This document shows positions 25,671-35,212 of a DNA stretch of 48,083 nt, one piece after another. Both the position numbers and the translations under genes were made by a program. Source of the DNA: an uncultured Desulfovibrio sp. Its GTDB lineage: Bacteria; Desulfobacterota; Desulfovibrionia; Desulfovibrionales; Desulfovibrionaceae. The stretch lies in the NCBI GenBank assembly GCA_947038175.1, contig CAMQVJ010000013.1, forward strand, positions 1-48,083, read 5' to 3'. The notes under the pieces are model-generated. The model was not told the origin of the DNA. It worked only from the letters and a program-made list of their open reading frames with translations, and searched no databases. Within the stretch, counting starts at the first letter, position 1. Each line of letters begins with the position of its first letter.

Positions 25671-26120
25671 TTAACTTATCACCATACGCAAAATATCTTC
25701 TTTCCCAACAATACCAACAAGTATACCCTTATCAACGATGGGTAAACTATAATATTTATTATCCATCATATAAGAAGCAAGAACATCAACGGGCGTATCA
25801 GGGCGAAGAGTCAAAACATCTGTCTTCATAAGGTCTTGCACTGTTTCGGCATTCATTCTTGCCACATTTGCTTCAAACTTTGCAGGCGAATACATGGGGA
25901 TAGCAGCGTCTAAAACAAAAAAGTAAGACGGCAATTCGATTTTTTGGTGTTGTGCTACTAAATCACTTTGCGTTAAAATCCCCACAAGTTTATTCTCTTC
26001 ATCAACCACAGGCAATCCATTGAAATGTTTATCTAATAAAATCTTAACCGCATCAATAATTTTGGTTTCAGGACTTACACAAATAGGATTCTTTGTCATA
26101 ATATCTTGAGCTGTCTTCAT
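25671..26120 (-). CDS. Protein with two CBS domains
   Basis: A 149-residue stand-alone CBS pair (Bateman module), expected to bind an adenine nucleotide and regulate a partner. CBS 1 runs MKTAQDIMTKNPICVSPETKIIDAVKILLDKHFNGLPVVDEENKLVGILTQSDL. CBS 2 runs VQDLMKTDVLTLRPDTPVDVLASYMMDNKYYSLPIVDKGILVGIVGKEDIL. The ATG at 26120 has a strong AAGGAGGG seven bases upstream. A longer frame reaching 26213 has no such signal. No enzyme domain is attached, so the partner is unknown. Confidence 0.92.
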   Translation of the reverse strand: MKTAQDIMTKNPICVSPETKIIDAVKILLDKHFNGLPVVDEENKLVGILTQSDLVAQHQKIELPSYFFVLDAAIPMYSPAKFEANVARMNAETVQDLMKTDVLTLRPDTPVDVLASYMMDNKYYSLPIVDKGILVGIVGKEDILRMVIS

Positions 26121-26827
26121 AATTAAACCCTCCTTGGTTTTCTTTCTCACATGAATGGGTTGCATCAGTCGCCATGGCAACAACACAAACATCGCTAACT
26201 TTGCACAAAACACAAACGTCGCCCTTCATGAAAAAAACACCCGTATTTAAAAGATGGAATGAAAAATAAACATTTTCTTCCTCATATCAAAAAGATAACA
26301 CATCCTAATAAAAATTTCTACCTATGCTAATTTCATAAATAGGTTTTGTACACAAGATACAATAATACTCATACGTTTTAGATTGAATATTTTTACACAG
26401 AACTAAAGATTAAAACAAAAGAGAGCAAGGCATAAACACATTTCATCAAAGATTTTTATAAAAAAATCATACACACAACATACTGATTTAAATAAATAAA
26501 TAATATTTTCTTCATAAAAAATCTTTTTTTTTGGTTTCACCCCCTTTTCAAGTCAAAAAGAAAGCTTATTTATTATATCGTTGCAAGGAAGAAGTTAACT
26601 ATTTAAAATTTCCTTCTACTATATGCTTATTTTTAAAGAAGCAGGCACGTTTGCAATGAGGGTATTTTTTGAATAAAGCCTTTTGTCCTTTGAACGCTAA
26701 TTTTTTTTCAAGCTATGCACATTATGTGTTTCCTTTTGAAAACAAGATTTTTTCGCCAAAACACAAAAGACTTTGATTGAAAAATACACCCCAAAATATT
26801 ATAAACTTTTCTTGGAGGATAGTTATT
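26121..26827. other. Long AT-rich region upstream of groES
   Basis: No gene is supported in about 700 bp. A CIRCE operator (TTAGCACTC-N9-GAGTGCTAA) was looked for and not seen, and no clear sigma-32 promoter was found. 26718-26765 (CACATTATGTGTTT ... CCAAAACACA) resembles hairpin 2 of the element at 11108-11146. AAAACAAG lies in the middle where the others have GTAAAC-AAG. GGAGGA precedes groES. Confidence 0.5.
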
Positions 26828-27115
26828 ATGAGCTTTAAACCCTTAAGCGACCGAGTTCTCGTAAAACGCGTTGATGTTGAAGAAAAAACCGCTGGTGGTC
26901 TTTTTATCCCTGAAACTGCAAAAGAAAAGCCATCTCGCGCTGAAATTATTGCTGTTGGACCAGGTAAAGTTCTCGACAATGGCACTCGCGTTGCTCTTGA
27001 AGTGAAAGTGGGCGACATTGTTCTTTTTGGCAAATATGCTGGTAGCGAAATCAAGCTTGACGGTGTTGAACACCTCGTTATGCGTGAAGAAGATATCTTA
27101 GCTATCGTTGGCTAA
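26828..27115 (+). CDS. groES: Co-chaperonin GroES
   Basis: The 95-residue lid of the GroEL folding chamber. [35 protein letters not shown] includes the mobile loop that docks on Gro[37 protein letters not shown] is the typical C-terminal half. The ATG at 26828 has GGAGGA upstream. An upstream in-frame start at 26777 adds residues that do not belong to the family. groEL follows 51 nt downstream. Confidence 0.98.
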   Translation: MSFKPLSDRVLVKRVDVEEKTAGGLFIPETAKEKPSRAEIIAVGPGKVLDNGTRVALEVKVGDIVLFGKYAGSEIKLDGVEHLVMREEDILAIVG

Positions 27116-27166
27116 TTTTAATAACAATTGTTTCAATTATATAGAATCTATTAGGAGTTATACATA

Positions 27167-28816
27167 ATGTCTGCGAAAGAAATTATTTTTGATGCGAAGG
27201 CTCGTGAACGTCTCGCTGCTGGTATCGACAAACTTGCTAACGCTGTTAAAGTTACCTTAGGACCTAAGGGACGTAACGTTCTTATCGAAAAATCCTACGG
27301 CGCGCCTGTTATCACTAAAGATGGTGTTTCTGTTGCCAAAGAAATCGAACTTGAAGACAAGTTTGAAAACATGGGCGCACAACTCGTTCGTGAAGTTGCT
27401 TCAAAAACATCAGACGCTGCTGGTGACGGTACAACAACTGCTACCGTTCTTGCTCAAGCTATCTACCGTGAAGGTGTGAAACTTGTTGCTGCTGGCCGTA
27501 ACCCAATGCCTATCAAACGTGGTATCGATAAAGCTGTTGAAGCTATCGTTGCTGAGCTTGGTAACCTTGCTAAACCTACTCGTGATCAAAAAGAAATCGC
27601 GCAAGTTGGTACTATCTCTGCTAACTCTGATGCTACCATTGGTAACATCATTGCTGAAGCTATGAGCAAAGTTGGCAAAGAAGGCGTTATCACTGTTGAA
27701 GAAGCTAAAGGCCTTGATACCACTCTTGATACCGTTGAAGGTATGCAATTTGACCGTGGTTACCTCTCCCCTTACTTCGTAACAGATACCGAAAAACTTA
27801 TCTGCGAACTTGAAAACCCATACATCCTTTTGCAAGAAAAGAAAATCAGCAGCATGAAAGATATGCTTCCTGTTCTTGAACAAATTGCAAAAATGAACCG
27901 CCCTCTTCTTATTATCGCTGAAGATATCGAAGGCGAAGCTCTTGCAACTCTCGTTGTAAACAAACTTCGTGGCACAATTCAAGTTTCTGCTGTAAAAGCT
28001 CCTGGCTTTGGCGATCGTCGTAAAGCTATGCTTGAAGACATTGCTATCCTTACTGGTGGCTCTGTTGTTTCTGAAGAAATGGGCGTTAAGCTTGAAAATA
28101 TGACTCTTGCTGACCTTGGTACTTGCAAAACTGTTCGTATCGACAAAGACAACACCGTTCTTGTTGACGGCGCTGGCAAAGCTGACATTATCAAAGGCCG
28201 TGTAAAACAAATTCGTGCGCAAATCGAAGAAAGTGCTTCTGAATATGATCGCGAAAAATTACAAGAACGCCTCGCTAAACTTGTTGGTGGCGTAGCCGTT
28301 ATCAAAGTTGGCGCTGCAACTGAAATCGAAATGAAAGAAAAGAAAGACCGCGTTGAAGATGCTCTTAATGCTACTCGCGCTGCTGTTGCTGAAGGCATTG
28401 TGCCTGGCGGCGGTACTGCTTTCATTCGTGCTTCTAAAGCTCTTGAAGATGTTAAGGTTGTTGACGATGACGAACTCGCTGGTGTTAACATCATCCGTCG
28501 TGCTATCGAAGAACCTCTTCGCCAAATCGCTCAAAACGCAGGTTTTGAAGGTTCTGTTGTTGTAGAAAGAGTTCGTTCTGGTAAAGACGGCTTTGGCTTC
28601 AACGCTGCAACTGGCGAATACGAAGACCTACTCAAAGCAGGCGTTATCGATCCTAAGCAAGTAACTCGTTTTGCTTTGCAACACGCAGCGTCTATCGCTT
28701 CCTTACTTCTTACTACTGAGTGCGCTATCGTTGAAAAGCCTAAGAGAGAAGAAGCTCCTATGCCTCCTATGGGCGGCGGAATGGGCGGAATGGGTGGCAT
28801 GGGCGGAATGTACTAA
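27167..28816 (+). CDS. groEL: Chaperonin GroEL
   Basis: The 549-residue subunit of the 14-mer chaperonin. It contains [37 protein letters not shown], the ATP-site [27 protein letters not shown] and the C-terminal Gly-Met tail [18 protein letters not shown] precedes the ATG. Codon usage (many GTT, GCT, GAA) suggests high expression. Its last 137 codons and the terminator are duplicated at 30275-30797. Confidence 0.99.
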   Translation: MSAKEIIFDAKARERLAAGIDKLANAVKVTLGPKGRNVLIEKSYGAPVITKDGVSVAKEIELEDKFENMGAQLVREVASKTSDAAGDGTTTATVLAQAIYREGVKLVAAGRNPMPIKRGIDKAVEAIVAELGNLAKPTRDQKEIAQVGTISANSDATIGNIIAEAMSKVGKEGVITVEEAKGLDTTLDTVEGMQFDRGYLSPYFVTDTEKLICELENPYILLQEKKISSMKDMLPVLEQIAKMNRPLLIIAEDIEGEALATLVVNKLRGTIQVSAVKAPGFGDRRKAMLEDIAILTGGSVVSEEMGVKLENMTLADLGTCKTVRIDKDNTVLVDGAGKADIIKGRVKQIRAQIEESASEYDREKLQERLAKLVGGVAVIKVGAATEIEMKEKKDRVEDALNATRAAVAEGIVPGGGTAFIRASKALEDVKVVDDDELAGVNIIRRAIEEPLRQIAQNAGFEGSVVVERVRSGKDGFGFNAATGEYEDLLKAGVIDPKQVTRFALQHAASIASLLLTTECAIVEKPKREEAPMPPMGGGMGGMGGMGGMY

Positions 28817-28942
28817 ACCTAGTACATAAACCCTTAGCTCATTAGCTATTGCCTCATTCAAAACTGATATTATAGAAATAGAGTATTAAGTTATATAAAA
28901 AACTCCCTGTAAAAACAGGGAGTTTTTTTGTGGGGAAAGCCT
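28407..28942 (+). repeat. Source copy of the groEL 3'-end duplication
   Basis: Matches 30275-30797 at an offset of about 1.87 kb, from GCGGCGGTACTGC in groEL through the stop codon, the 3' untranslated region and the terminator. The downstream copy lacks six bases (CAAATCGCTCAAAAC to CAAAAC) and has scattered substitutions and small indels. Confidence 0.9.
28897..28928 (+). terminator. Terminator of groES-groEL
   Basis: ACTCCCTGT pairs with ACAGGGAGT around AAAA, extended by A-T pairs and followed by a T-run. Confidence 0.95.
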
Positions 28943-28995
28943 CATAAATACCATAAAAGAGAAGACTCCAAAAATACGAATACACAATCAAAGAC

Positions 28996-29024
28996 TTGAC
29001 ACTTAAAAACTTATTCATTTAAAT
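28996..29024 (+). promoter_or_regulatory. Likely promoter of the methyltransferase pseudogene
   Basis: TTGACA at 28996-29001 and TTAAAT at 29019-29024 with a 17-bp spacer. The palindrome CATTTAAATG overlaps the -10 box at 29016-29025. Confidence 0.45.
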
Positions 29025-29198
29025 GAGAAGACATTGTTGTATATACTTTAGTGGTAAATAAAACAATGCGGGGCAAAGAAAGCCCTAAAGAAATCAGACA
29101 ACCTTGAATTATTCAATAGTAGTATCATCTTATATACTATTCATACTTTAATACATTCTTTTTTGCCATCTCTAAAATACTAGCAAAAGTAGGTATAC

Positions 29199-30238
29199 AT
29201 GAATATTTTCAAAAAAAAGAAACATAGCAATGGACTTCGTGAAATTTACATTGTAGGCAAAAAAATATTGGAATATCGTAGAGCTCCAACCCTAGTCCCA
29301 ATCCAAAACACCCCTTTGCACATACATAGAATCAAACAGTTGAATCAAGAGTTTATACCACTTGTCTTTCACTGGGATAAAATTTGGCATGAATATTTAG
29401 CAAAACACCAACTCCCCGAGTTATTACAATCATTAACTGAAGGAATGGATGACATTTCAAATGCATACATTAATAAATTTATCCAGCTAATAAATTTGTT
29501 AGAATATAAAAATGACATCCAGGTTTCTCCAGCTTTTTCTTGGACACCACGAGATTTCGAATATGCTCTGCGCTTTGAAGAATATAACAACATCGAACAA
29601 TATTCAGACGATGAAGCATTTATCCATTCCAACAAATACGGGCCTATAGATTTACCAGAAGATATTTTACAAAAAATAAATGGCCACGACATTATTGATG
29701 GGGGAGCTTATACTGGAGATACAGCGGTTTTATTCCATCAACTTTTCCCAGAGTCTAATATATACGGTTTGAACCCCAATCTACAAACTATCAGCTTCTC
29801 ACAGGTAGAATCAAAGAACTACCGCTCTCATCACAGTTCACCTTATCCACCAGCGGACTTGGTGCTAAATGTGAAACACTTGCCTTGTATTCCAATGACG
29901 ATATTGATGCAGGTGCATCACTAGCTGATACCACAGGGACGAGAGAAAACTCTCACGCTGTTGACGTTGTTACGATTGATAGCTCTCGCGAAAACAAGAA
30001 GAATAAAATAGGCCTTATCAAACTTGACATCGAGGGCTTTGAAAAACAAGCACTGGAAGGGGCAAGGAAAAGTATAAAGCAGGACAAACCTATCATTGCG
30101 GCAGCATTATACCATAACCCCGTTGATTTTTTTGAAATCAAAAGTTTACTAAAAGAACTCAACCCAGAATACAGATTTATGGTGCGAAGAAGTGAAATGG
30201 TAATTCCGCTTGGAGATATTATTTTAATCGCTTATTAA
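29199..30238 (+). pseudogene. FkbM-family SAM methyltransferase, frameshifted
   Basis: The 5' frame (29199-29924) covers an N-terminal helical region and the SAM motif IIDGGAYTGDTAVLFHQLFPES. The rest of the domain continues in the -1 frame (to 30238): VDVVTIDS, IGLIKLDIEGFEKQALEGARKSI (the FkbM DIEG motif), KPIIAAALYHNP. The break lies at about 29768-29791. The expected YGFEPN..QTYQLL string is split by what look like a missing T, an extra C and a missing base. Restored, it would be about 346 residues, perhaps acting on a surface sugar. AGG precedes the ATG. It may be a decayed gene or suffer from sequence errors in homopolymers. It sits between the two groEL 3' copies. Confidence 0.8.
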
Positions 30239-30274
30239 AGCATACTTTTTCAAACGCCCGTACAAAGAACGCAA

Positions 30275-30675
30275 GCGGCGGTACTGCTTTCATTCGTGCT
30301 TCTAAGGTTCTTGAAGATGTTAAGGTTGTTGACAATAACGAACTCGCTGGCGTGAACATTGTTCGTTGTGCTATCGAAGAACCTCTTCGTCAAAACGCAG
30401 GCTTTGAAGGCTCTGTTGTTGTAGAAAAAGTACGCTCCGGTAAAGACGGTTTTGGCTTCAACTCTGCAACTAGCGAATACGAAGACCTACTCAAAACAGG
30501 CGTTATTGATCCTAAGCAAGTAAGCTGTTTTGCTTTGCAACACGCAGATTCTACCGCTTCCTTACTTCTTACTACTGATTGTGCTATCATTGAAAAGCCT
30601 AAGAAAGAAGAAGAAGAAGCTCTTATGATGCCTCCTATGGGCGGCAGAATGGGCGGCATGGGCGGAATGTACTAA
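30275..30675 (+). pseudogene. Duplicated 3' fragment of groEL
   Basis: Encodes GroEL from about residue 414 to the end with no start codon or ribosome binding site of its own. The reading frame is intact but has drifted: [19 protein letters not shown] became [26 protein letters not shown] became [10 protein letters not shown], and the tail is shortened to [11 protein letters not shown]. The nucleotide-binding part is absent, so it cannot be a working chaperonin. A GTG at 30352 could in theory start a 107-residue peptide. Confidence 0.88.
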
Positions 30676-30755
30676 ACCTAGAGCATAAACCCTTAGCTCA
30701 TTAGCTATTTCTTTATTCAAAACTGATATTGTAGAAATAGAGTATTAAGTTATAT

Positions 30756-30787
30756 AAAAACTCCCTGCGAAAACAGGGAGTTTTTTT
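30756..30787 (+). terminator. Duplicated groEL terminator
   Basis: CTCCCTG pairs with CAGGGAG around CGAAAA, flanked by A- and T-runs. It is the copy of the terminator at 28897 and still foldable. Confidence 0.85.
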
Positions 30788-30797
30788 GTTGGGGAAC

Positions 30798-31316
30798 AGG
30801 GAAGGCGTAAGGCGATACACATTCGGTCTTTAGATCATTTTAAGTTCATGCAAATCACCTTAATACAAAACGACGAATCGTCTATTTTTATATGCTTGCA
30901 TAAATGCAAACAGCAAAAGTCCCTTATACAAGGACTATGAAAAGTTTTCTATGCAACACTCTAGACGAATCTAAAGGCTTCTGGTGTTCATCTTTTATTT
31001 GCAAAGCCTATACTCATATATATGTATTTACTAGATACTACATCATAATAAGAGTCCAAAAACATGTAGCATTATTTCCATTTGATACTTAAGAGTTCTT
31101 GACACAATAAAGAGAATACCTCTTTTCTCAATTAGTCCGAGTGTCATTAAAAAAATACGCTTACATATCCACACTTGACTTAGAAGGTATTCTCACAGTA
31201 TATTATTCTGCGAAGAAGGATTTTCCTCCAGCAGTAATAAGCAGATTTTGGGTTCAACCAAACGTTTTGCCTGTAATACCAAGCCGACATATAGATATTT
31301 TATTGGGGAGAGAGAT
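30798..31316. other. Intergenic region without a supported gene
   Basis: About 520 bp. Short open frames (62 and 93 codons) show no recognisable protein features. TTGACA at 31099-31104 lacks a properly spaced -10 box. Confidence 0.5.
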
Positions 31317-32312
31317 ATGTGTAACACAAAATTTGACTGGCAAGGATATTCAGCAGAAAAACTTGTCGAGTTATGCAAAGAACCTACTACGAACAAGAAC
31401 AAAAGAACTCACAATTGGGTAACGGACTGTTATTCTGCTGGCGTTTTTTTGCGGGAATATGCGTATTACCCTTCTTCTTTGCCTTTACACTGTTATTCTG
31501 CCCACGGGGTTAATTTGGATAGCTCAGTAGGCAAACATGATCTCTCCAATGACGCACCCTTTATGCTTTTCTATACCTCTAAGAACGTAGCCTTATTTAA
31601 AACGCTTTCTACCCAACCGGTCTATAAAGTCCCGGCACCTCTACCATGGTTGCGCAAAAAACGTGGAATAGTGCAATCGAGTGACGCAAAAGGCACATTA
31701 GTCTTTTTTAGCCACACAACTCCCGACATTGGATTTGAGGAAGAGCCAAAAAAAGTAATCGGCGAATATATTGACGATTTACAGAAACTACCAAGTGAAA
31801 TGCATCCCATCTGTGTATGCTTGCATATGCATGATATAAACAATGGAGATTATCAGCACTTCTTAGATAGAAATATTCCTGTCTATACGGCAGGAAATGC
31901 CTTCTCAGAAGAATTTGCAGAGAATTTCTATTCTATCCTTAGAAATTTCAAACACTCAACCTCAAGTTCTCTAGGAAGTAATGTATGGTATAGTCTCGAA
32001 ATGGGAATACCTTTTTTTATCCATGGAAATCACCCCGTATATTATAATTATACATCTAATCAAGTAGAGAAAGGGATTTATACTTCTTACAAAACAGAGT
32101 CTTACTATAAGGTTCTTGACTTGTTTTCAAATTTTTCACTCACGATCACTCCAGAACAAAAAGAATTAGTTCAAACATTAGTAGGAGAAGAGGGTAGTAT
32201 TTCCAGAATCAAACTCTCTTTTTTACTCTATAAACCTTATTTACTTTATAAAATAAGAAGATTCTATAAATCAAAACTAAAGAGCCTTAAAAAGCGATTA
32301 CGACTTCTTTAG
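31317..32312 (+). CDS. Polysaccharide-cluster protein of unknown function, possibly GT-B-like
   Basis: Not assigned to a family. The 331 residues have no signal peptide. The C-terminal half contains HSTSSSLGSNVWYSLEMGIPFFIHGNHPVYYN, reminiscent of the S-x-G-S...E-x-G-I-P sugar-nucleotide region of GT-B glycosyltransferases. The tail is rich in Lys, Arg and Tyr (about 295-331), which suggests membrane association. The ATG at 31317 has GGGGAG six bases upstream. An earlier in-frame start at 31248 has no such signal. Position at the edge of the GDP-sugar and glycosyltransferase cluster favours a role in surface glycan assembly. Confidence 0.65.
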   Translation: MCNTKFDWQGYSAEKLVELCKEPTTNKNKRTHNWVTDCYSAGVFLREYAYYPSSLPLHCYSAHGVNLDSSVGKHDLSNDAPFMLFYTSKNVALFKTLSTQPVYKVPAPLPWLRKKRGIVQSSDAKGTLVFFSHTTPDIGFEEEPKKVIGEYIDDLQKLPSEMHPICVCLHMHDINNGDYQHFLDRNIPVYTAGNAFSEEFAENFYSILRNFKHSTSSSLGSNVWYSLEMGIPFFIHGNHPVYYNYTSNQVEKGIYTSYKTESYYKVLDLFSNFSLTITPEQKELVQTLVGEEGSISRIKLSFLLYKPYLLYKIRRFYKSKLKSLKKRLRLL

Positions 32313-32479
32313 AAATTGTTCTTAGATTTTACTATCAATTATCCACAATTTTAATAATTTTAAAGTCGTTATTATCTATTCTAAAAAATAAGTTTGTTAA
32401 ATATATGGGGGCGGGCAAGCCCTCCTGCTTTCACATAATATATAAAAACTATAAACACTCGGACACAGCATACAGAACA

Positions 32480-33463
32480 ATGAAAAAAGCAATATTTACA
32501 ATATGTTCTAACAACTACTTAGCCCAGGCAAAAGTTCTCGGTGATAGTGTTTTGCGCTATGCGCCTGAATATACCTTTACTATTTTTCTTTGCGATAAAA
32601 AGCAAGATAGTGTTGACTACACCCCTTATGATGATTTCCTCATCGTAGAAGTTGCTAATGTTCCTATTCCAAAATTCGACAGCATGGCACAGCTCTATAA
32701 TATTATTGAGCTCAATACTTCAGTTAAACCCTTTTGCTTTGAATATCTGTATGATAAATACGATGCCGACCTAGTTATTTATCTTGACCCTGACACCTGT
32801 ATATTTTCCCCTTTGGACTATATTGAAAAGCAACTTAAATATTGTGATATTATTCTAACACCCCATATCTTAACGCCTATTGAACCCGACGAGCTTTTGC
32901 CCCAAGAAAAGCTTTTTACAAATTATGGGATTTATAACTTAGGTTTTCTTGCAACCAAGAAATCACCCGTCACACAGAGCCTATTGCAATGGTGGCAAAG
33001 ACGCTTAGAAGTAAATTGCTACAATAAAACATATGAAGGAACTTTCGTTGACCAACTCCCCATGAGTTTTGCACCTTTATTTTTTGAAAATGTCTTAGTA
33101 TCAAAAAACAAAGGACTTAATATGGCTCCATGGAACTTGCATGAGCGTCACCTTCTTAATGAACAAGGTAAGTGGCTTATAAATAATAATATCCCGCTCA
33201 TATTTTATCACTTTAGCAACTATAGACCAAGTAAACCAAGTATAATAGCAGATCATTATACTCGAGTAACTTTTAAAGACAACCCCATCCTAAAGAGTCT
33301 TTATGATTGGTATAGAGAAGAATTGCTTAAAAATAACTACGAAAACTTATCTAAAATAGACTGCGGATATTCTAAAGTGATACCAGAAGAAAAAGCACCT
33401 GTAAAAAAATCCAGATGGAAAGCCCTAAAAAAACATTTACTGTTTTTTTTAAGAAAAGATTAA
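32480..33463 (+). CDS. Glycosyltransferase, GT8-like
   Basis: The 327-residue GT-A type enzyme starts MKKAIFTICSNNYLAQAKVLGDSVLRYAPEYTFTIFLCD, the usual opening of this group. The DxD metal/nucleotide-sugar motif is in ADLVIYLDPDTCIFSPLD (about residue 103). NYGIYNLGFLATKK and FVDQLPMSFAPLFF follow, with a conserved MAPWNLHERHL segment. The basic C-terminus (VKKSRWKALKKHLLFFLRKD) may bind the membrane. The start at 32480 fits the domain. A frame reaching 32405 adds 25 unrelated residues. No strong ribosome binding site is seen. Donor and acceptor unknown. Confidence 0.8.
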   Translation: MKKAIFTICSNNYLAQAKVLGDSVLRYAPEYTFTIFLCDKKQDSVDYTPYDDFLIVEVANVPIPKFDSMAQLYNIIELNTSVKPFCFEYLYDKYDADLVIYLDPDTCIFSPLDYIEKQLKYCDIILTPHILTPIEPDELLPQEKLFTNYGIYNLGFLATKKSPVTQSLLQWWQRRLEVNCYNKTYEGTFVDQLPMSFAPLFFENVLVSKNKGLNMAPWNLHERHLLNEQGKWLINNNIPLIFYHFSNYRPSKPSIIADHYTRVTFKDNPILKSLYDWYREELLKNNYENLSKIDCGYSKVIPEEKAPVKKSRWKALKKHLLFFLRKD

Positions 33464-33579
33464 TTATTTCAGTACATAAAGAACAAACTATAGAATCTAG
33501 AAAGAGCTATATAGCTTTGATTTTACCCCCCCACACACACAGATTTCACAAATATTTAACGACTTTAAAGAAAATAGCA

Positions 33580-33830
33580 TTGACACCTAGCCTCAGACAG
33601 TTCTGTTCGTGAACGCTAAAAACGTCTGTCGAATGTTTTACTAATCACACAACTATTTTTTAAACCTTATTGCTTCCGTTCGAAAATTGAATCTAAAAAG
33701 CAGAATTATCTCTATCAGAAGCTCCGTGCAATACGGGCAACGTGCGCAAAGAGTACGTCCTTTACATAAGTCCACCCGTCTGCCCTTAATACCCCCTATG
33801 CCATTACAAAAATTTCTATTCTAAAACAGA
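33580..33830 (+). pseudogene. Decayed relic of an rmd-like reductase gene
   Basis: Aligns along its length with 34357-34600 of the intact rmd-like gene (for example ACCTAGCCTCAGACAGTTCTG with ACTTAGCCTCATATAGTTCCG, and TTCGAAAATTGAATCTAAA with TTCGAACATTGAATCTAAA). Indels and substitutions leave no long frame. The active-site stretch at 33797-33811 still reads Tyr-Ala-Ile-Thr-Lys. Weak similarity may continue to about 33900. The rest of 33464-34144 holds nothing else I can support, apart from a C-run followed by CACACACACA near 33526. Confidence 0.75.
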
Positions 33831-34144
33831 AACTTGTGCAGTCTCGTTTACTCTTTTTACTAGACTGGTACAAATCTGAGCTAGAAAGAACTAGAACACG
33901 TGAGAGAGTACCTTGCTCTGTGGTGGTCTTTCATACTGCCTTTAGTATCATATCTCAATTCAATTTCATTCTTAGAAAAACCTTGCTAATTCTGCAATTT
34001 TATGAAAATAATGTTTGTTATACTTATGCAACAAGCGTTTAAATTTCGGATAACGCAAAAAAGATTCCCTCTCTATTTCTAAACAAAAAGAAGAGATATT
34101 CTATAAAAAATATTATTTCATGTAAGGTTCTTAGTGGGGATATT

Positions 34145-35074
34145 ATGAAGAAATTACTCGTTACAGGCGTTAACGGCTTTGTTGGTCAACATTTCTTGGA
34201 ATACACATTAGCCCATAAGCCCGACATAACAGTGATTGGTACTGGGCGCTCAAAACAGTCGTTATTGACCCATAAAAATTATGAATATCGCTGTCTAGAT
34301 CTCAACAACCAGTCAGGCATCCTCAATCTACTTGAGCATTTTAAACCAGACTATATTCTACACTTAGCCTCATATAGTTCCGTGAGCGAAAGCTGGAAAA
34401 AACCTGTAGACTCTTTTTCTAACAATACCAATATTTTTTTGAACCTTATAGATTCAGTTCGAACATTGAATCTAAACAGCAGGATTCTTTCCATTGGGAG
34501 TTCTGAACAATACGGACAAAGCGCACAAACAATCAGCCCTTTGCACGAACAAACCCCATTGCTTCCCAATAGTCCTTATGCTGTTGCTAGAACTGCACAG
34601 GAAATGTTGGCCTTACTCTACGTTAAAAATTACAATACCGATATTATACTAACACGCTCTTTCAATCACATTGGGCCAAAACAAAAAGACACATTTGTTG
34701 TTCCATCTTTTGTGCGCCAACTTATACAGATTGCTCGCAATGGCGGAGTATTGCACACAGGAGATACCAGCGTTATAAGAGATTTTACAGATATCCGTGA
34801 TATTATAAGCGCGTATTGGCTTTTGCTCGAATATGGAGAACTTGGTGAAACCTATAATGTTTGTTCTGGAAATGGAGTACAATTATGCGAGCTCATAAAC
34901 ACGATAAGTTCCTTACTCAATATTAAGCCTGAAATACGAGTAGACTCTGAAAGAATTCGCCCATCCGAAAACCCTTCCATCATTGGTGATAATTCAAAAT
35001 TAAAAAAATTAGGGTGGACGCCCGCCTATAGCCTTACCCAAACCCTTGATGATATGATTCAGTATTGGAGTTAA
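34145..35074 (+). CDS. rmd: NAD(P)-dependent sugar epimerase/reductase, probable GDP-4-keto-6-deoxy-D-mannose reductase
   Basis: Extended SDR of 309 residues. The Rossmann motif is TGVNGFVGQH. The active site has IGSSEQYG, and RSFNHIGPKQKDTFVVPSFVRQL, DTSVIRDFTDIRDIISAYWLLLEYGELGETYNVCSGNGVQL and the C-terminal LKKLGWTPAYSL are typical of Rmd. Rmd would turn the Gmd product into GDP-D-rhamnose. An oddity is that the catalytic YxxxK is Tyr145-Ala-Val-Ala-Arg149, so Lys is replaced by Arg. The relic copy upstream keeps Lys. AGTGGGG lies upstream of the ATG. Related epimerases could be confused with Rmd at this level. Confidence 0.75.
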   Translation: MKKLLVTGVNGFVGQHFLEYTLAHKPDITVIGTGRSKQSLLTHKNYEYRCLDLNNQSGILNLLEHFKPDYILHLASYSSVSESWKKPVDSFSNNTNIFLNLIDSVRTLNLNSRILSIGSSEQYGQSAQTISPLHEQTPLLPNSPYAVARTAQEMLALLYVKNYNTDIILTRSFNHIGPKQKDTFVVPSFVRQLIQIARNGGVLHTGDTSVIRDFTDIRDIISAYWLLLEYGELGETYNVCSGNGVQLCELINTISSLLNIKPEIRVDSERIRPSENPSIIGDNSKLKKLGWTPAYSLTQTLDDMIQYWS

Positions 35075-35212
35075 ATGCACCAACTATACTTTATGATTGG
35101 GCACTAATACTATTTTAATAACGGAAGAATTTTGAATGGAAGACGTTCAAATGATAATTAGAATAGATATATCCCATTTCAGTCTGAGCTGTACATATAA
35201 GGCCGAGAGTCC

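Noticed and set aside
26121..26827. CIRCE operator or sigma-32 promoter before groES
   Set aside because: The CIRCE inverted repeat is not present and no convincing heat-shock promoter pair was found.
27410..28222. Long open frame antisense to groEL (270 codons)
   Set aside because: It mirrors groEL codon usage, has no ribosome binding site or family features, and groEL is certain on the plus strand.
28942..30275. Insertion sequence or composite transposon around the FkbM pseudogene
   Set aside because: No transposase and no terminal inverted repeats. The flanking direct repeats are the groEL 3' end.
30904..31422. Two small open frames (62 and 93 codons) before the polysaccharide gene
   Set aside because: No family features or ribosome binding sites. 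The second one overlaps the well-supported start at 31317 in another frame.
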